From positions 26,397 to 90,396 of the forward strand of contig JAFZUY010000053.1 of assembly GCA_017618075.1 (NCBI GenBank): a DNA stretch of 64,000 nt, written 5' to 3'. A program made the position numbers and the translations under genes. This document shows positions 52,320 to 60,328 of the stretch, piece after piece. Position 1 is the stretch's first letter. Every line of letters starts with the position of its first letter. Under the pieces are notes generated by a model. The model searched no databases, was not told where the DNA came from, and saw only the letters and a program-made list of their open reading frames with translations. The DNA comes from Lachnospiraceae bacterium. Lineage in GTDB: Bacteria > Bacillota > Clostridia > Lachnospirales > Lachnospiraceae.

Positions 52320-52845
52320 AGCCCAACCTCCTTAATTTTTTGATTGCTTCCTGATAGCGCCAGGTTATGGTACCCATAGGCACTCCCAGCGCTTCCGATA
52401 TTTCCGCAAATGTCATATCGGATAGTATCTTCATGCTGACGACCTGCCTTTCTTTTTCCGAAAGAGTGGCGAGTGCTTCGGTTACCGTCATATCTCCTAT
52501 TACTGTCTCTTCGACTTTATCGTCTGCCACGGGCTCTATGCCCTCTTCGATAAAATCGTCTACTGCTACCTGACGTGAATTTTTCCTCACAAAATCAATC
52601 GCCATGTTTCTGGCAATCGTAGCAAGGAAGGTCTTGTGTGAATCCTTTAATTCCATGGTTTCAGCCATGTTATAAAGCTTCACGAAAAAATCCTGTGTCA
52701 CGTCTTCGGCATTTTCTCTCTGACCGACTACACCGTAGATAATAGAATAAATATATCCGAGGTATTCATCGTAAATATCTTTCAGGCCGGACTTGTCTTT
52801 ATTCTTTATTCTGTTGATGCACTCCGAAAACTTTTCCTGAGTCAA
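52312..52845 (-). CDS. ECF sigma factor
   Basis: About 177 residues. Region 2 is visible as DVTQDFFVKLYNMAET and the FLATIARNMAIDFVR part; region 4 as ALGVPMGTITWRYQEAIKKL. Regions 1 and 3 are absent, as in ECF (group 4) factors. The start is placed at a TTG codon (52845) since an AGGAGG lies directly in front of it; the upstream in-frame GTG would leave that ribosome site inside the gene. The gene overlaps the anti-sigma-like gene by 8 bases. Confidence 0.9.
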   Translation of the reverse strand: MTQEKFSECINRIKNKDKSGLKDIYDEYLGYIYSIIYGVVGQRENAEDVTQDFFVKLYNMAETMELKDSHKTFLATIARNMAIDFVRKNSRQVAVDDFIEEGIEPVADDKVEETVIGDMTVTEALATLSEKERQVVSMKILSDMTFAEISEALGVPMGTITWRYQEAIKKLRRLGYE

Positions 52846-52913
52846 GTTTCCTCCTAACTCCACTAAAGATACGAATCAGTTTTATCTTTTTATGGTAATT
52901 TTTTTATTTTTTC

Positions 52914-55739
52914 TTACGGCTCTTTTCCAAACAGGATATTTCCGCCTGTTTTGATGACTACGCCGTCATTATTTTTATATGAATAATCGTTGGTAATGTT
53001 AATATTGCTCCAGTCCGAAGGATGGATTGCAAAACTTACCGTAAATTTATCACCTTTCTTAAGTGACATTGAATCTCCGATTGAGATTACACACTTCTTG
53101 TCACAGTCCGTTCCCGATGCGTCGGAAATACTTCCTGTTACATTGCTTAAAGCTGTATATGTACCGTCCTTTGCATTTACGGCACTGTGATAATTGTCAA
53201 ATACAAATGCATTCTTATTGTCTGCAGTGTAGTAATAAGTAATGGTTGTCTTCGACAAATCAATAGCATCGGAAGAATTGTTCGTAAATTCAATTGTTCC
53301 CGAAACGCTGCTCTTTCCGTCGCCCGTGTATTCAATCTTAACCGCAAGGTCGCCTGTATCGGCTGTTACGTTTGAAGGAGATACGGTTACATTGTTGTTG
53401 TTTGAATTGTTGTTTGAGCCGCCGTTATTGTTATTGCCTGCGTTGTTGTTAGCTGCTCCGCCCGAAGGAATAACGGACTCGCCCGCTTTGTCACCGCTTT
53501 TAGGAGTGGTACCGAATACAAGGGTATCGTTTTCATAAACGGCCATATTCTTTGCCAGGCTTACGCCTCCGCTTGTTAAGCCCGTAAAAGAAGGGTCGTT
53601 TGAATCATCCCATACTCCGTTCTTACTCTTCATGCGGACCTGGATTTCCTGCTTGTAATTGGACTGTCCGCCGGGGTAAAGTTTTCCGTCGTCAAATACT
53701 ACAGAAAGATAATAGATATGGTTTGCTTCATCCCAGACCTTAAGTCCGTCGCATTTTCCGGACTGCATGTAGTTGGTGGTTACTTCGATATCCGAAGCGC
53801 TTCCGCCTGCATCGTAAACTTCCGATAAATCTATAAAATATCTTAATTCAATCTTCTTAGGAACTCTTGCGGGCCAGCCTGTAATATTGTAAACATACGC
53901 TTTTATTTCCACGAAATCGCTGCCCGAAACATTGATTCCGCCATCTGCATAAAGCTCAAGGCCGGGAGTTTCAACCGCACCGAAATCTTTTATGGTCTGT
54001 CCTTTGTACTTTGAATAAAGGTGTGCCAAAAGACCTGTAAAGCCTGCGTTATAATCGCAAGCTACTTCGTTAACCGTATAGTCCGAAACCGTATCGTTGT
54101 ATCCGTCGGAAGCATCGGGACCGCCTACAAGAGCACCGTATAAAATGTGTCTTGCGGGATTGGGCTCGTTCATATTGTCACAGTAAGAACCCTGTGCCGT
54201 TCTGTGGTGAGGGTTCTTGGGATAATTGTTTCCAAAGCCTATCTCAAAAGATCTACCTGTATCGCCGAGCGCATATCCTGCCTGTGAAAGAGCAAAATCC
54301 TCATATGTTTTCTTTTTAGCCGCGCTGCATGTATCTTCTTCCGCATAAATGGATGCGATATAAGCAGTCGTTGTCGCATATCTTAATGAGCCCCAGGAAT
54401 CAAGCCATGCTAGGCCCTTGGGTGTATATGTGATTCTTTCTCCGTCAACGCCTGTCGTCCACCAGTCAAGGTGCTTTTCAACCGCCTGCGAGTACTTGGG
54501 ATCTTCGGTATTTTCTGCCAGAAGCACTGCCGCACCGATATGCACGTCGTCCCAGCACATAGCCCATTTATGGTTCTGGTCTGCTTTTGAATAATCTGTC
54601 TGTGCATTGCTTAAATAAGTCTCATCTCCCGTCGCAATATAAAGCCATGCGCCAGACCATGCGAGTTCATCATAAAAGCCGCTCCAGGAATTATAAAAGC
54701 CGTTTGCTGCTGTATAGCCGGCATCAGACTTTGTATCACGCGCAAATTTGTAAAGGCTCTTGGCATGCTTAAGGCAAAGGTCGCTGTAAGTTTTATCCGT
54801 ATCCTTATAAACGATTGAACATGCTGCAAGTGAAGCTGCGGTCTCTGCGCATACTGCTGAGCCGGGATTCTGCTTTGTAACCTTATATGCAGGTCTGCTC
54901 ATTCTGGTATCAACAACTTCAGCGGGTCCCCACCATGAATGGTCCTGATTGCCGTCTCCGACCTGGTAGTAATAAACTTCGTCCGAAGGATGGCACTTGA
55001 TAAAATAATCATTCGCCCATTTGATATTTGAAAGCGCATATTCAAGCTGTCCCGATTCAACATATGCATCCTTGTCTTCATATACGGACCATGCAAGCAT
55101 TGTAGCGGTATAGGACATCGGAAGATTGAACTTTACATTATCTCCTGCATCATACCATCCGCCCGATAAATCAACTCCGGCATCGGAACCGTCCTTTAAG
55201 CAGGAGTCGCCTCTCCAGTTACATCTAACTTTGTCGGGAAGATCGCCCGAACGCTGGAGCTCATAAAAAAGAAGGGATTTCTGAAGTGCTTCGCCGTAAT
55301 TGTACTTGCCTGTTCCTTTAGTGCCTTCATATCCGCTTCCCTTCTGTGAAAGGTTTCCGGTATCAAGAATGGAATTAACCGGTTTAGAAACGCTTTCGGT
55401 TTCTTCACTTGTTTTCTTCTCGGGTTTTGTTTCTTCTTTTTCTTCTTTTGTTTCTTCCTTGTCTTCTTTGGAATCAACAGAAACTGATGTGTCCGGCTTA
55501 TCGGACACATCAGTTACTTCGCTTTCGATATTGTTTCCGCTTTCTGTAACACCTGTTTCTACGGTTGCCACTTCGGGCGTTTCTGCTTTTTTGCTTTTAA
55601 TCTTTTCGGTGATGGTTATTCCTGCAACAAGAGCAAGTCCGGCTAAAAAAATTACTGCGCCGACAGGAATGCCTATCATCAAAAATTCTTTTATGCTCTT
55701 TTTATTTTCTGCGTTTTCGTCAACGTATGGTTTTCTCAT
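52914..55739 (-). CDS. Membrane-anchored GH9 endoglucanase with two CBM3-like modules
   Basis: 941 residues. A cytoplasmic start and one uncleaved transmembrane segment (about 18-44) are followed by a Glu/Lys/Thr linker (about 50-130) and a GH9 catalytic domain (about 140-590). VDLSGGWYDAGDNVKFN carries the catalytic Asp, NPHHRTAQGS the substrate His, and YTVNEVACDYNAGF the proton-donor Glu. A CBM3c-type module follows (about 605-755; VYNITGWPARVPKKIELRYF), then an Asn-rich linker and a C-terminal CBM3-like module (about 800-935). It should hydrolyse cellulose at the cell surface. It is translationally coupled: its ATG overlaps the stop of the HD-GYP sensor gene as ATGA. Confidence 0.92.
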   Translation of the reverse strand: MRKPYVDENAENKKSIKEFLMIGIPVGAVIFLAGLALVAGITITEKIKSKKAETPEVATVETGVTESGNNIESEVTDVSDKPDTSVSVDSKEDKEETKEEKEETKPEKKTSEETESVSKPVNSILDTGNLSQKGSGYEGTKGTGKYNYGEALQKSLLFYELQRSGDLPDKVRCNWRGDSCLKDGSDAGVDLSGGWYDAGDNVKFNLPMSYTATMLAWSVYEDKDAYVESGQLEYALSNIKWANDYFIKCHPSDEVYYYQVGDGNQDHSWWGPAEVVDTRMSRPAYKVTKQNPGSAVCAETAASLAACSIVYKDTDKTYSDLCLKHAKSLYKFARDTKSDAGYTAANGFYNSWSGFYDELAWSGAWLYIATGDETYLSNAQTDYSKADQNHKWAMCWDDVHIGAAVLLAENTEDPKYSQAVEKHLDWWTTGVDGERITYTPKGLAWLDSWGSLRYATTTAYIASIYAEEDTCSAAKKKTYEDFALSQAGYALGDTGRSFEIGFGNNYPKNPHHRTAQGSYCDNMNEPNPARHILYGALVGGPDASDGYNDTVSDYTVNEVACDYNAGFTGLLAHLYSKYKGQTIKDFGAVETPGLELYADGGINVSGSDFVEIKAYVYNITGWPARVPKKIELRYFIDLSEVYDAGGSASDIEVTTNYMQSGKCDGLKVWDEANHIYYLSVVFDDGKLYPGGQSNYKQEIQVRMKSKNGVWDDSNDPSFTGLTSGGVSLAKNMAVYENDTLVFGTTPKSGDKAGESVIPSGGAANNNAGNNNNGGSNNNSNNNNVTVSPSNVTADTGDLAVKIEYTGDGKSSVSGTIEFTNNSSDAIDLSKTTITYYYTADNKNAFVFDNYHSAVNAKDGTYTALSNVTGSISDASGTDCDKKCVISIGDSMSLKKGDKFTVSFAIHPSDWSNINITNDYSYKNNDGVVIKTGGNILFGKEP

Positions 55740-58700
55740 GATTCTTCCTTGGCCTCAGCTTTTTCTTCTGCTTCTTTAGACTCTTCGTCCTGTTTTTTAT
55801 GGATGTTGTTGATATCATCCATCGATCCGCCGCCCTTATCGTCGGGATCTCTGAATTTACCTTGTTCTACGAGTCTTAAGAAAGCATCAACAACATCTTC
55901 GGTAAGCTGGGTGCCTGATACTTCTTTTATGATGGATACAACCTTTTCGAAATTCATGCGGTTTCTGTAAGGTCTGTTTGAATACATTGCATCAAATGTA
56001 TCCGCAACAGCTATAATCTGAGCGGCTCTGGGAATTTCATCGCCCTTTAATCCATCGGGATAGCCTTTTCCGTCAGGTCTTTCGTGATGCGACCTCGCGC
56101 CTGTCGAAAGTTCGGGCATAATACTGATGTCTTTAAGAACATTGAAGCCCTGAATAGAATGGGACTTAATGAGCGTGAATTCATCGTCGGTAAGTTTTCC
56201 GTTTTTGTTAAGTACTTCTGGCTTGATACCGATTTTTCCGATATCGTGCAAAAGTGCGATATTGTAGTACTTCTCAACGGTATCCTCATCATATCCGAGT
56301 TCTTTCGTCAGCATTGCGGTATACTCTGCAACTCTCGTGGAATGACCTTTGGTATAACGGTCTTTCATATCGATGGTTCGCGCGATTGCTTCGGTCATCT
56401 CTTTGATGAACTGTTTGTTCTCTTCCTGTTTCTTTAGGTAGTTTCTTGTCTTTCTGTGTACTACGTATACAACCAGCTCATAAATTGCAAATACAACAAA
56501 TATACCGATGAGTACATAGAACAAAAGTGTTTCGTGGAAAGCTTTCTGTTTAACAATTGTGACCGAAAGCTCGTTTTCGCCGGGATTTAAGGCATCATCC
56601 AGCTTCATTACAAAGTGGTATGTTTTTCCGCGAAGGTTGGTGTATGTAACGGGCTCAAAATCGGTTCTCGACACAACTCTTTCGTCTTTATCAAAACCTT
56701 CGAGGCAATAAGTAACCTGAGGGTTCATCAGCGAATACGTGAAAACATATCCGAAAATGGTAACTCTGTCCGTATTTGACGGAATCGTTATTACGCCGGT
56801 TTCATCGGGATAAATATCCACACCGTCTGCATCCACAAAGGGAACTGCCATTTTTATATCCACGACATCAGCAAAATCTCTTTCGATATTTACCTTTGAA
56901 ACGCCTGTGGAACCTGCAACATACAAATCTCCGTCTTCGGTCAGTTCGCTGTATGAGTTTGCCGTAGCAACACTGGTAAGTCCGTTAAATATACTGAAAT
57001 ATGAGGGATGGATATCTTCGTTTGCAATAAGATCGTCAACTTTGGTTACATAAATACCGTTGCTGGCGATTACCCACATCTCGCCCTTGCTGTTTTCGAC
57101 CATATCGAAGTTGTTTGAGTAAGGGAAGTTTTTAACCGTTACAACTTCGAAATTCTCGTTCATATACGCAATCGAGTTACTGGTTACTATCCAGTAAAGT
57201 TTTCTCTTCGCATCTCTTTTTATTCTTAATACAACCATTGAGGAAAGGCCTTCCTTTAAGCCTACACCTTCAATATTGTTGCCCTTTTTCACATAAATAC
57301 CGCCGCCGTCGGTACCCATTACTATTTCGCCGTTAAAGCCTTCTGTAACGGTAAGTACTTCGGGATTGCCGAGGCCAGCTTTTGAGTCGATAACTTCTTT
57401 TACGGCAGCCTTGTTATCCAGAACAGCTAATCCGTCGGAACATACAGCGTAAATCGTACCGTCTTCGCATTCATACACGGCTCTGACCTTGTTCGACGGA
57501 AGTCCGTTGGATTTATTGAACGATGTGATGTTTCCGTCGTCATATTTTATGAGGCCAAGGTTGCTGTATGTGGAAATCCAGAGAATATTATCGCTGTCTC
57601 TGATAATGGATCTGATTCTGACACCATCCAAAAGTTTTAAAAGATTGTTGGTATTATCGGGATCCATATCTTTGGGAATATCATATTTTTTTCTGATAAC
57701 CATGTAGGATGCTTTAGTACCGCCTTCAACTGCTATCAGACCTTTGTCGGTTCCCATCAAGAGATACGAATTATAACGCGCAGTAGTATTAACAACCGCT
57801 TCATCAAGTCCGTACTTAGCGAAAATATCCGTAAAACGGTTACGTACGATTTTCAAAACACCCTGTCTGGATGAGGCAAACCACAGATTTCCTTCATAGT
57901 CGGTAATCATCTGATCAATCGAGTTGTTCATCGGAAGATTGTAAATCTGTCTGAATCCCGCATTGTCATAAACGCCGACACCGTTATCCGCACATATCCA
58001 GAGTTTATTATCCAGATATTCAATTGAGTTGACTTTTTTAAGAGGGTCAACTTTTATTTCTTTTATGTTTTTGTCGTTTTTCCAGTCGCCTTTTAACTCA
58101 CCGTAAAAGATACTCGAGTTATCGGTTCCGATGTAAATATATCCGGGATTTTCGGGATCGGGCAAAATGCTGTTTGCATCATTGAAGCCCAAGTTTGATT
58201 CGGTATAAAATCCCGTAACCTTGAGGTTCTGGATGGTAAATATATCGCCTTCCTGCGTGATACCGTAAATAATGCCGGTATTGTCATCCATACGAAGTTC
58301 ATGTATAAACGCATCATTGATATTGTGAGAATCCAGTCTGTACAGATTATGATATTCATCGACGATTTCAATACCGTGCGTGGTGGCTATAAGAATATTG
58401 CCCGCCTTGTCTTCTATAATGCTTCGAACGGAAAGCGACTGTGACGAGTTGATATCTTTATAGTATGTGTACACGCCTTTATCAAGCATTGCGGTTCCGT
58501 TATCGTTCGTTCCTATCCAGAGACGATTCTTACTGTCTACATAAAGAGCCGTGATACTTGCGATACCGCCGGTTGAATCCATTCTTTCGAAAGTATTGCC
58601 GTCATATCTGATAAGACCCGAATAACTGCCTATCCAGATAAATCCCTCTGCGGTTTCCGCTATGGCATTGGCTTCGGATGTCGGAAGTCCGTTGCTGTTG

Positions 58701-58921
58701 TTATAAAGGAACGATGTATAGCCTTCGTTTTGTCCCGTAAATTCTACACTTACGTCATCGTATCCAACACCCGAATGAGTCTTCGCAGACGCCGTATTGT
58801 CAAAGAAAACACCCGTAAAAGAAACTGTCAGAACAAATAAAAGGACCAGACTAAAAAGTCTTTTAGCCCGCTCCATAATAATCCGACGTTTTTTAGAAGA
58901 AAAACGGTAAAAACTTTTCAT
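55736..58921 (-). CDS. Reg_prop/Y_Y_Y sensor with HD-GYP cyclic-di-GMP phosphodiesterase domain
   Basis: 1061 residues. A signal or anchor segment (about 17-46) precedes a long extracellular region of Reg_prop (two-component propeller) repeats such as GFIWIGSYSGLIRYDG and GEIVMGTDGGGIYVK, then a Y_Y_Y domain. A transmembrane helix (about 785-805) leads to a cytoplasmic HD-GYP domain (about 860-1010) with LLHDIGKIGI, SHHERPDGKGYP and VADTFDAM. All metal-binding and GYP residues remain, so it is predicted to linearise cyclic-di-GMP. The propeller probably reads an extracellular carbohydrate or surface signal. GAGGGAATGTT precedes the ATG; an own promoter lies 61 bases upstream. The cellulase gene overlaps its stop. 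Confidence 0.9.
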   Translation of the reverse strand: MKSFYRFSSKKRRIIMERAKRLFSLVLLFVLTVSFTGVFFDNTASAKTHSGVGYDDVSVEFTGQNEGYTSFLYNNSNGLPTSEANAIAETAEGFIWIGSYSGLIRYDGNTFERMDSTGGIASITALYVDSKNRLWIGTNDNGTAMLDKGVYTYYKDINSSQSLSVRSIIEDKAGNILIATTHGIEIVDEYHNLYRLDSHNINDAFIHELRMDDNTGIIYGITQEGDIFTIQNLKVTGFYTESNLGFNDANSILPDPENPGYIYIGTDNSSIFYGELKGDWKNDKNIKEIKVDPLKKVNSIEYLDNKLWICADNGVGVYDNAGFRQIYNLPMNNSIDQMITDYEGNLWFASSRQGVLKIVRNRFTDIFAKYGLDEAVVNTTARYNSYLLMGTDKGLIAVEGGTKASYMVIRKKYDIPKDMDPDNTNNLLKLLDGVRIRSIIRDSDNILWISTYSNLGLIKYDDGNITSFNKSNGLPSNKVRAVYECEDGTIYAVCSDGLAVLDNKAAVKEVIDSKAGLGNPEVLTVTEGFNGEIVMGTDGGGIYVKKGNNIEGVGLKEGLSSMVVLRIKRDAKRKLYWIVTSNSIAYMNENFEVVTVKNFPYSNNFDMVENSKGEMWVIASNGIYVTKVDDLIANEDIHPSYFSIFNGLTSVATANSYSELTEDGDLYVAGSTGVSKVNIERDFADVVDIKMAVPFVDADGVDIYPDETGVITIPSNTDRVTIFGYVFTYSLMNPQVTYCLEGFDKDERVVSRTDFEPVTYTNLRGKTYHFVMKLDDALNPGENELSVTIVKQKAFHETLLFYVLIGIFVVFAIYELVVYVVHRKTRNYLKKQEENKQFIKEMTEAIARTIDMKDRYTKGHSTRVAEYTAMLTKELGYDEDTVEKYYNIALLHDIGKIGIKPEVLNKNGKLTDDEFTLIKSHSIQGFNVLKDISIMPELSTGARSHHERPDGKGYPDGLKGDEIPRAAQIIAVADTFDAMYSNRPYRNRMNFEKVVSIIKEVSGTQLTEDVVDAFLRLVEQGKFRDPDDKGGGSMDDINNIHKKQDEESKEAEEKAEAKEES

Positions 58922-58982
58922 AACATTCCCTCTTTAAGCCAAAATAAAATGATCTTCCACAATCATAATTACTCAAATTTAT

Positions 58983-59011
58983 ATTTTATCATAAGGGAGT
59001 GTTTTTTTCAA
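58983..59011 (-). promoter_or_regulatory. Promoter of the sensor-cellulase operon
   Basis: On the minus strand TTGAAA and TAAAAT lie 17 bases apart, ending 61 bases before the sensor start. The next base toward the gene continues AT-rich, without an obvious operator. Confidence 0.65.
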
Positions 59012-59029
59012 TTAAAAGACCTTGCAAAA

Positions 59030-59686
59030 CTAGTTTAAAATACTTGCAAAAAAGGCCCTTACTTCGTGCAAATTCACGAAGATTTTATGACAGAGTTTTG
59101 TTATCTCCTCATCCGGCTGAATGATGTCAGGAACCATCAGAGGTTTTGCCCCCGCTGCATGCGCTGCTTTTATGCCGTTAAATGAGTCCTCAATGATATA
59201 GCTTAACGTCGGATCAACGCCCAGTTTCTCGGCCGCTTCAAGGAAAATCTCAGGATCCGGTTTTGACTTTGTAACCATGTCACCGCCTATTACAACATCA
59301 AAGTAATCAAGTATTCCGGCATCTCTAAGCTGGTTTGTAACGGTTTTTACGTTAGTGGACGACGCAAGCGCGGTTTTGATGCCTTTTTCTTTTAAGAAAC
59401 ATAAAAGTTCATCGACTCCGGTCTTCTTCGGAAGCTTTCCTCCTCCGCAGAGAGTTCTGTACCTTTCGCCGATGACTTTTTTATACTCATCGTAAGGGCA
59501 GTCTTCACCATAGGTCTCAAGGAACAGTTTCTCAGTTGCTCTCTCATTAATGCCTATGCATTTTAAGATCAGTTCATCCATCCCCTGCATATTATTTTCT
59601 TTTGCAAAATCTATCCACAGGTCACAAACGATTCTCTCCGAATCAAATATGACTCCGTCCATATCAAAAATTACCGAATCTATCAT
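59030..59686 (-). CDS. HAD-family phosphatase (beta-phosphoglucomutase-like)
   Basis: 218 residues of the HAD superfamily, subfamily I. Motif I IFDMDGVIFDSE (nucleophile D9, acid D11 by position), motif II ALASST, the lysine in VTKSKPDPEIF (motif III) and the acidic pair in YIIEDSFNGI (motif IV) are complete, with the helical cap domain between residues about 20-85. Beta-phosphoglucomutase, sugar phosphatase and phosphoglycolate phosphatase are all possible; the AASST/KPDPEIF pattern fits the sugar-phosphate group. The LMW phosphatase gene ends 25 bases upstream. Confidence 0.88.
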   Translation of the reverse strand: MIDSVIFDMDGVIFDSERIVCDLWIDFAKENNMQGMDELILKCIGINERATEKLFLETYGEDCPYDEYKKVIGERYRTLCGGGKLPKKTGVDELLCFLKEKGIKTALASSTNVKTVTNQLRDAGILDYFDVVIGGDMVTKSKPDPEIFLEAAEKLGVDPTLSYIIEDSFNGIKAAHAAGAKPLMVPDIIQPDEEITKLCHKIFVNLHEVRAFFASILN

Positions 59687-59711
59687 AAAAAGCTCCGTTT
59701 AGAATATTAAA

Positions 59712-60179
59712 TCACGATTCAACTTTCTGTTTAATCTCCTGTAGCAGGCCATCGCAGCCCTCTTTGATCTGTCTGTAAGCTGTAACGAAGTCTCCGGTGT
59801 ACCAGGGGTCCGCAATCTGCTTTCCGGGGGTTGAAGAATAGTCCATACAGAGTGAAATCTTGTCATCTCTGCCGTCAAAAAACCTGTCACGCATGATTCT
59901 GTGATGGATATCTTCCATTGCGATTATATAATCAAATCTGTCATAATCGTCACGGCGGACCTGTCTGGCATGATGTCCTTTACAGTCGATTCCGTGTTTT
60001 CTTAACTCATCTCTTGCGGGCGGATATACAGGATTTCCTATTTCCTCTGTAGAAGTTGCTGCGGATTCAACATAAATGCAGTCTTCGAGGCCCTCGTTAC
60101 TTACCATATCTTTAAAAATATACTCTGCCATCGCCGAGCGGCAGATATTGCCCCAGCAGACAAACAAAACCTTTATCAT
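59712..60179 (-). CDS. Low-molecular-weight protein tyrosine phosphatase
   Basis: About 156 residues with the N-terminal phosphate-loop VLFVCWGNICRS (Cys-x5-Arg-Ser; Cys8 and Arg14 counted from the chosen start) and a late DPWYTGDF acid loop with Asp. Such enzymes dephosphorylate tyrosine kinases or, in Firmicutes, polysaccharide regulators and arginine phosphates. A longer reading from an upstream ATG (60239) adds a 20-residue hydrophilic tail absent from the family; 60179 is preferred because AAGGAAAGTTAAGG precedes it. A Tn916-type mobile element lies just upstream. Confidence 0.88.
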   Translation of the reverse strand: MIKVLFVCWGNICRSAMAEYIFKDMVSNEGLEDCIYVESAATSTEEIGNPVYPPARDELRKHGIDCKGHHARQVRRDDYDRFDYIIAMEDIHHRIMRDRFFDGRDDKISLCMDYSSTPGKQIADPWYTGDFVTAYRQIKEGCDGLLQEIKQKVES

Positions 60180-60261
60180 CCTTAACTTTCCTTGTTTTTC
60201 AATGGTTTCACGTGTTTCGTATTTCTCATTTTCCGGCATATATTGGTATATTTTCGCATAT

Positions 60262-60312
60262 TTTTGCCGGCAAAAGGTATAAAATTCGGTATAAAATATA
60301 TGAATTTATACC
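60262..60312. other. Palindrome and repeats at the probable element boundary
   Basis: A perfect 14-bp palindrome TTTTGCCGGCAAAA (60262-60275) is followed by two direct copies of GGTATAAAAT (60276 and 60288) and an inverted TTTATACC (60305-60312). All lie in the gap between the integrase stop and the LMW phosphatase gene, where an attachment site with integrase arm sites would be expected. The other end of the element is outside the window, so the repeat cannot be confirmed. Confidence 0.4.
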
Positions 60313-60328
60313 TCGCTTTTTTGACGTA

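Noticed and set aside
60179-60239. Longer N-terminus for the LMW tyrosine phosphatase
   Set aside because: The added 20 residues are hydrophilic and not found in the family; a ribosome site fits the later ATG.
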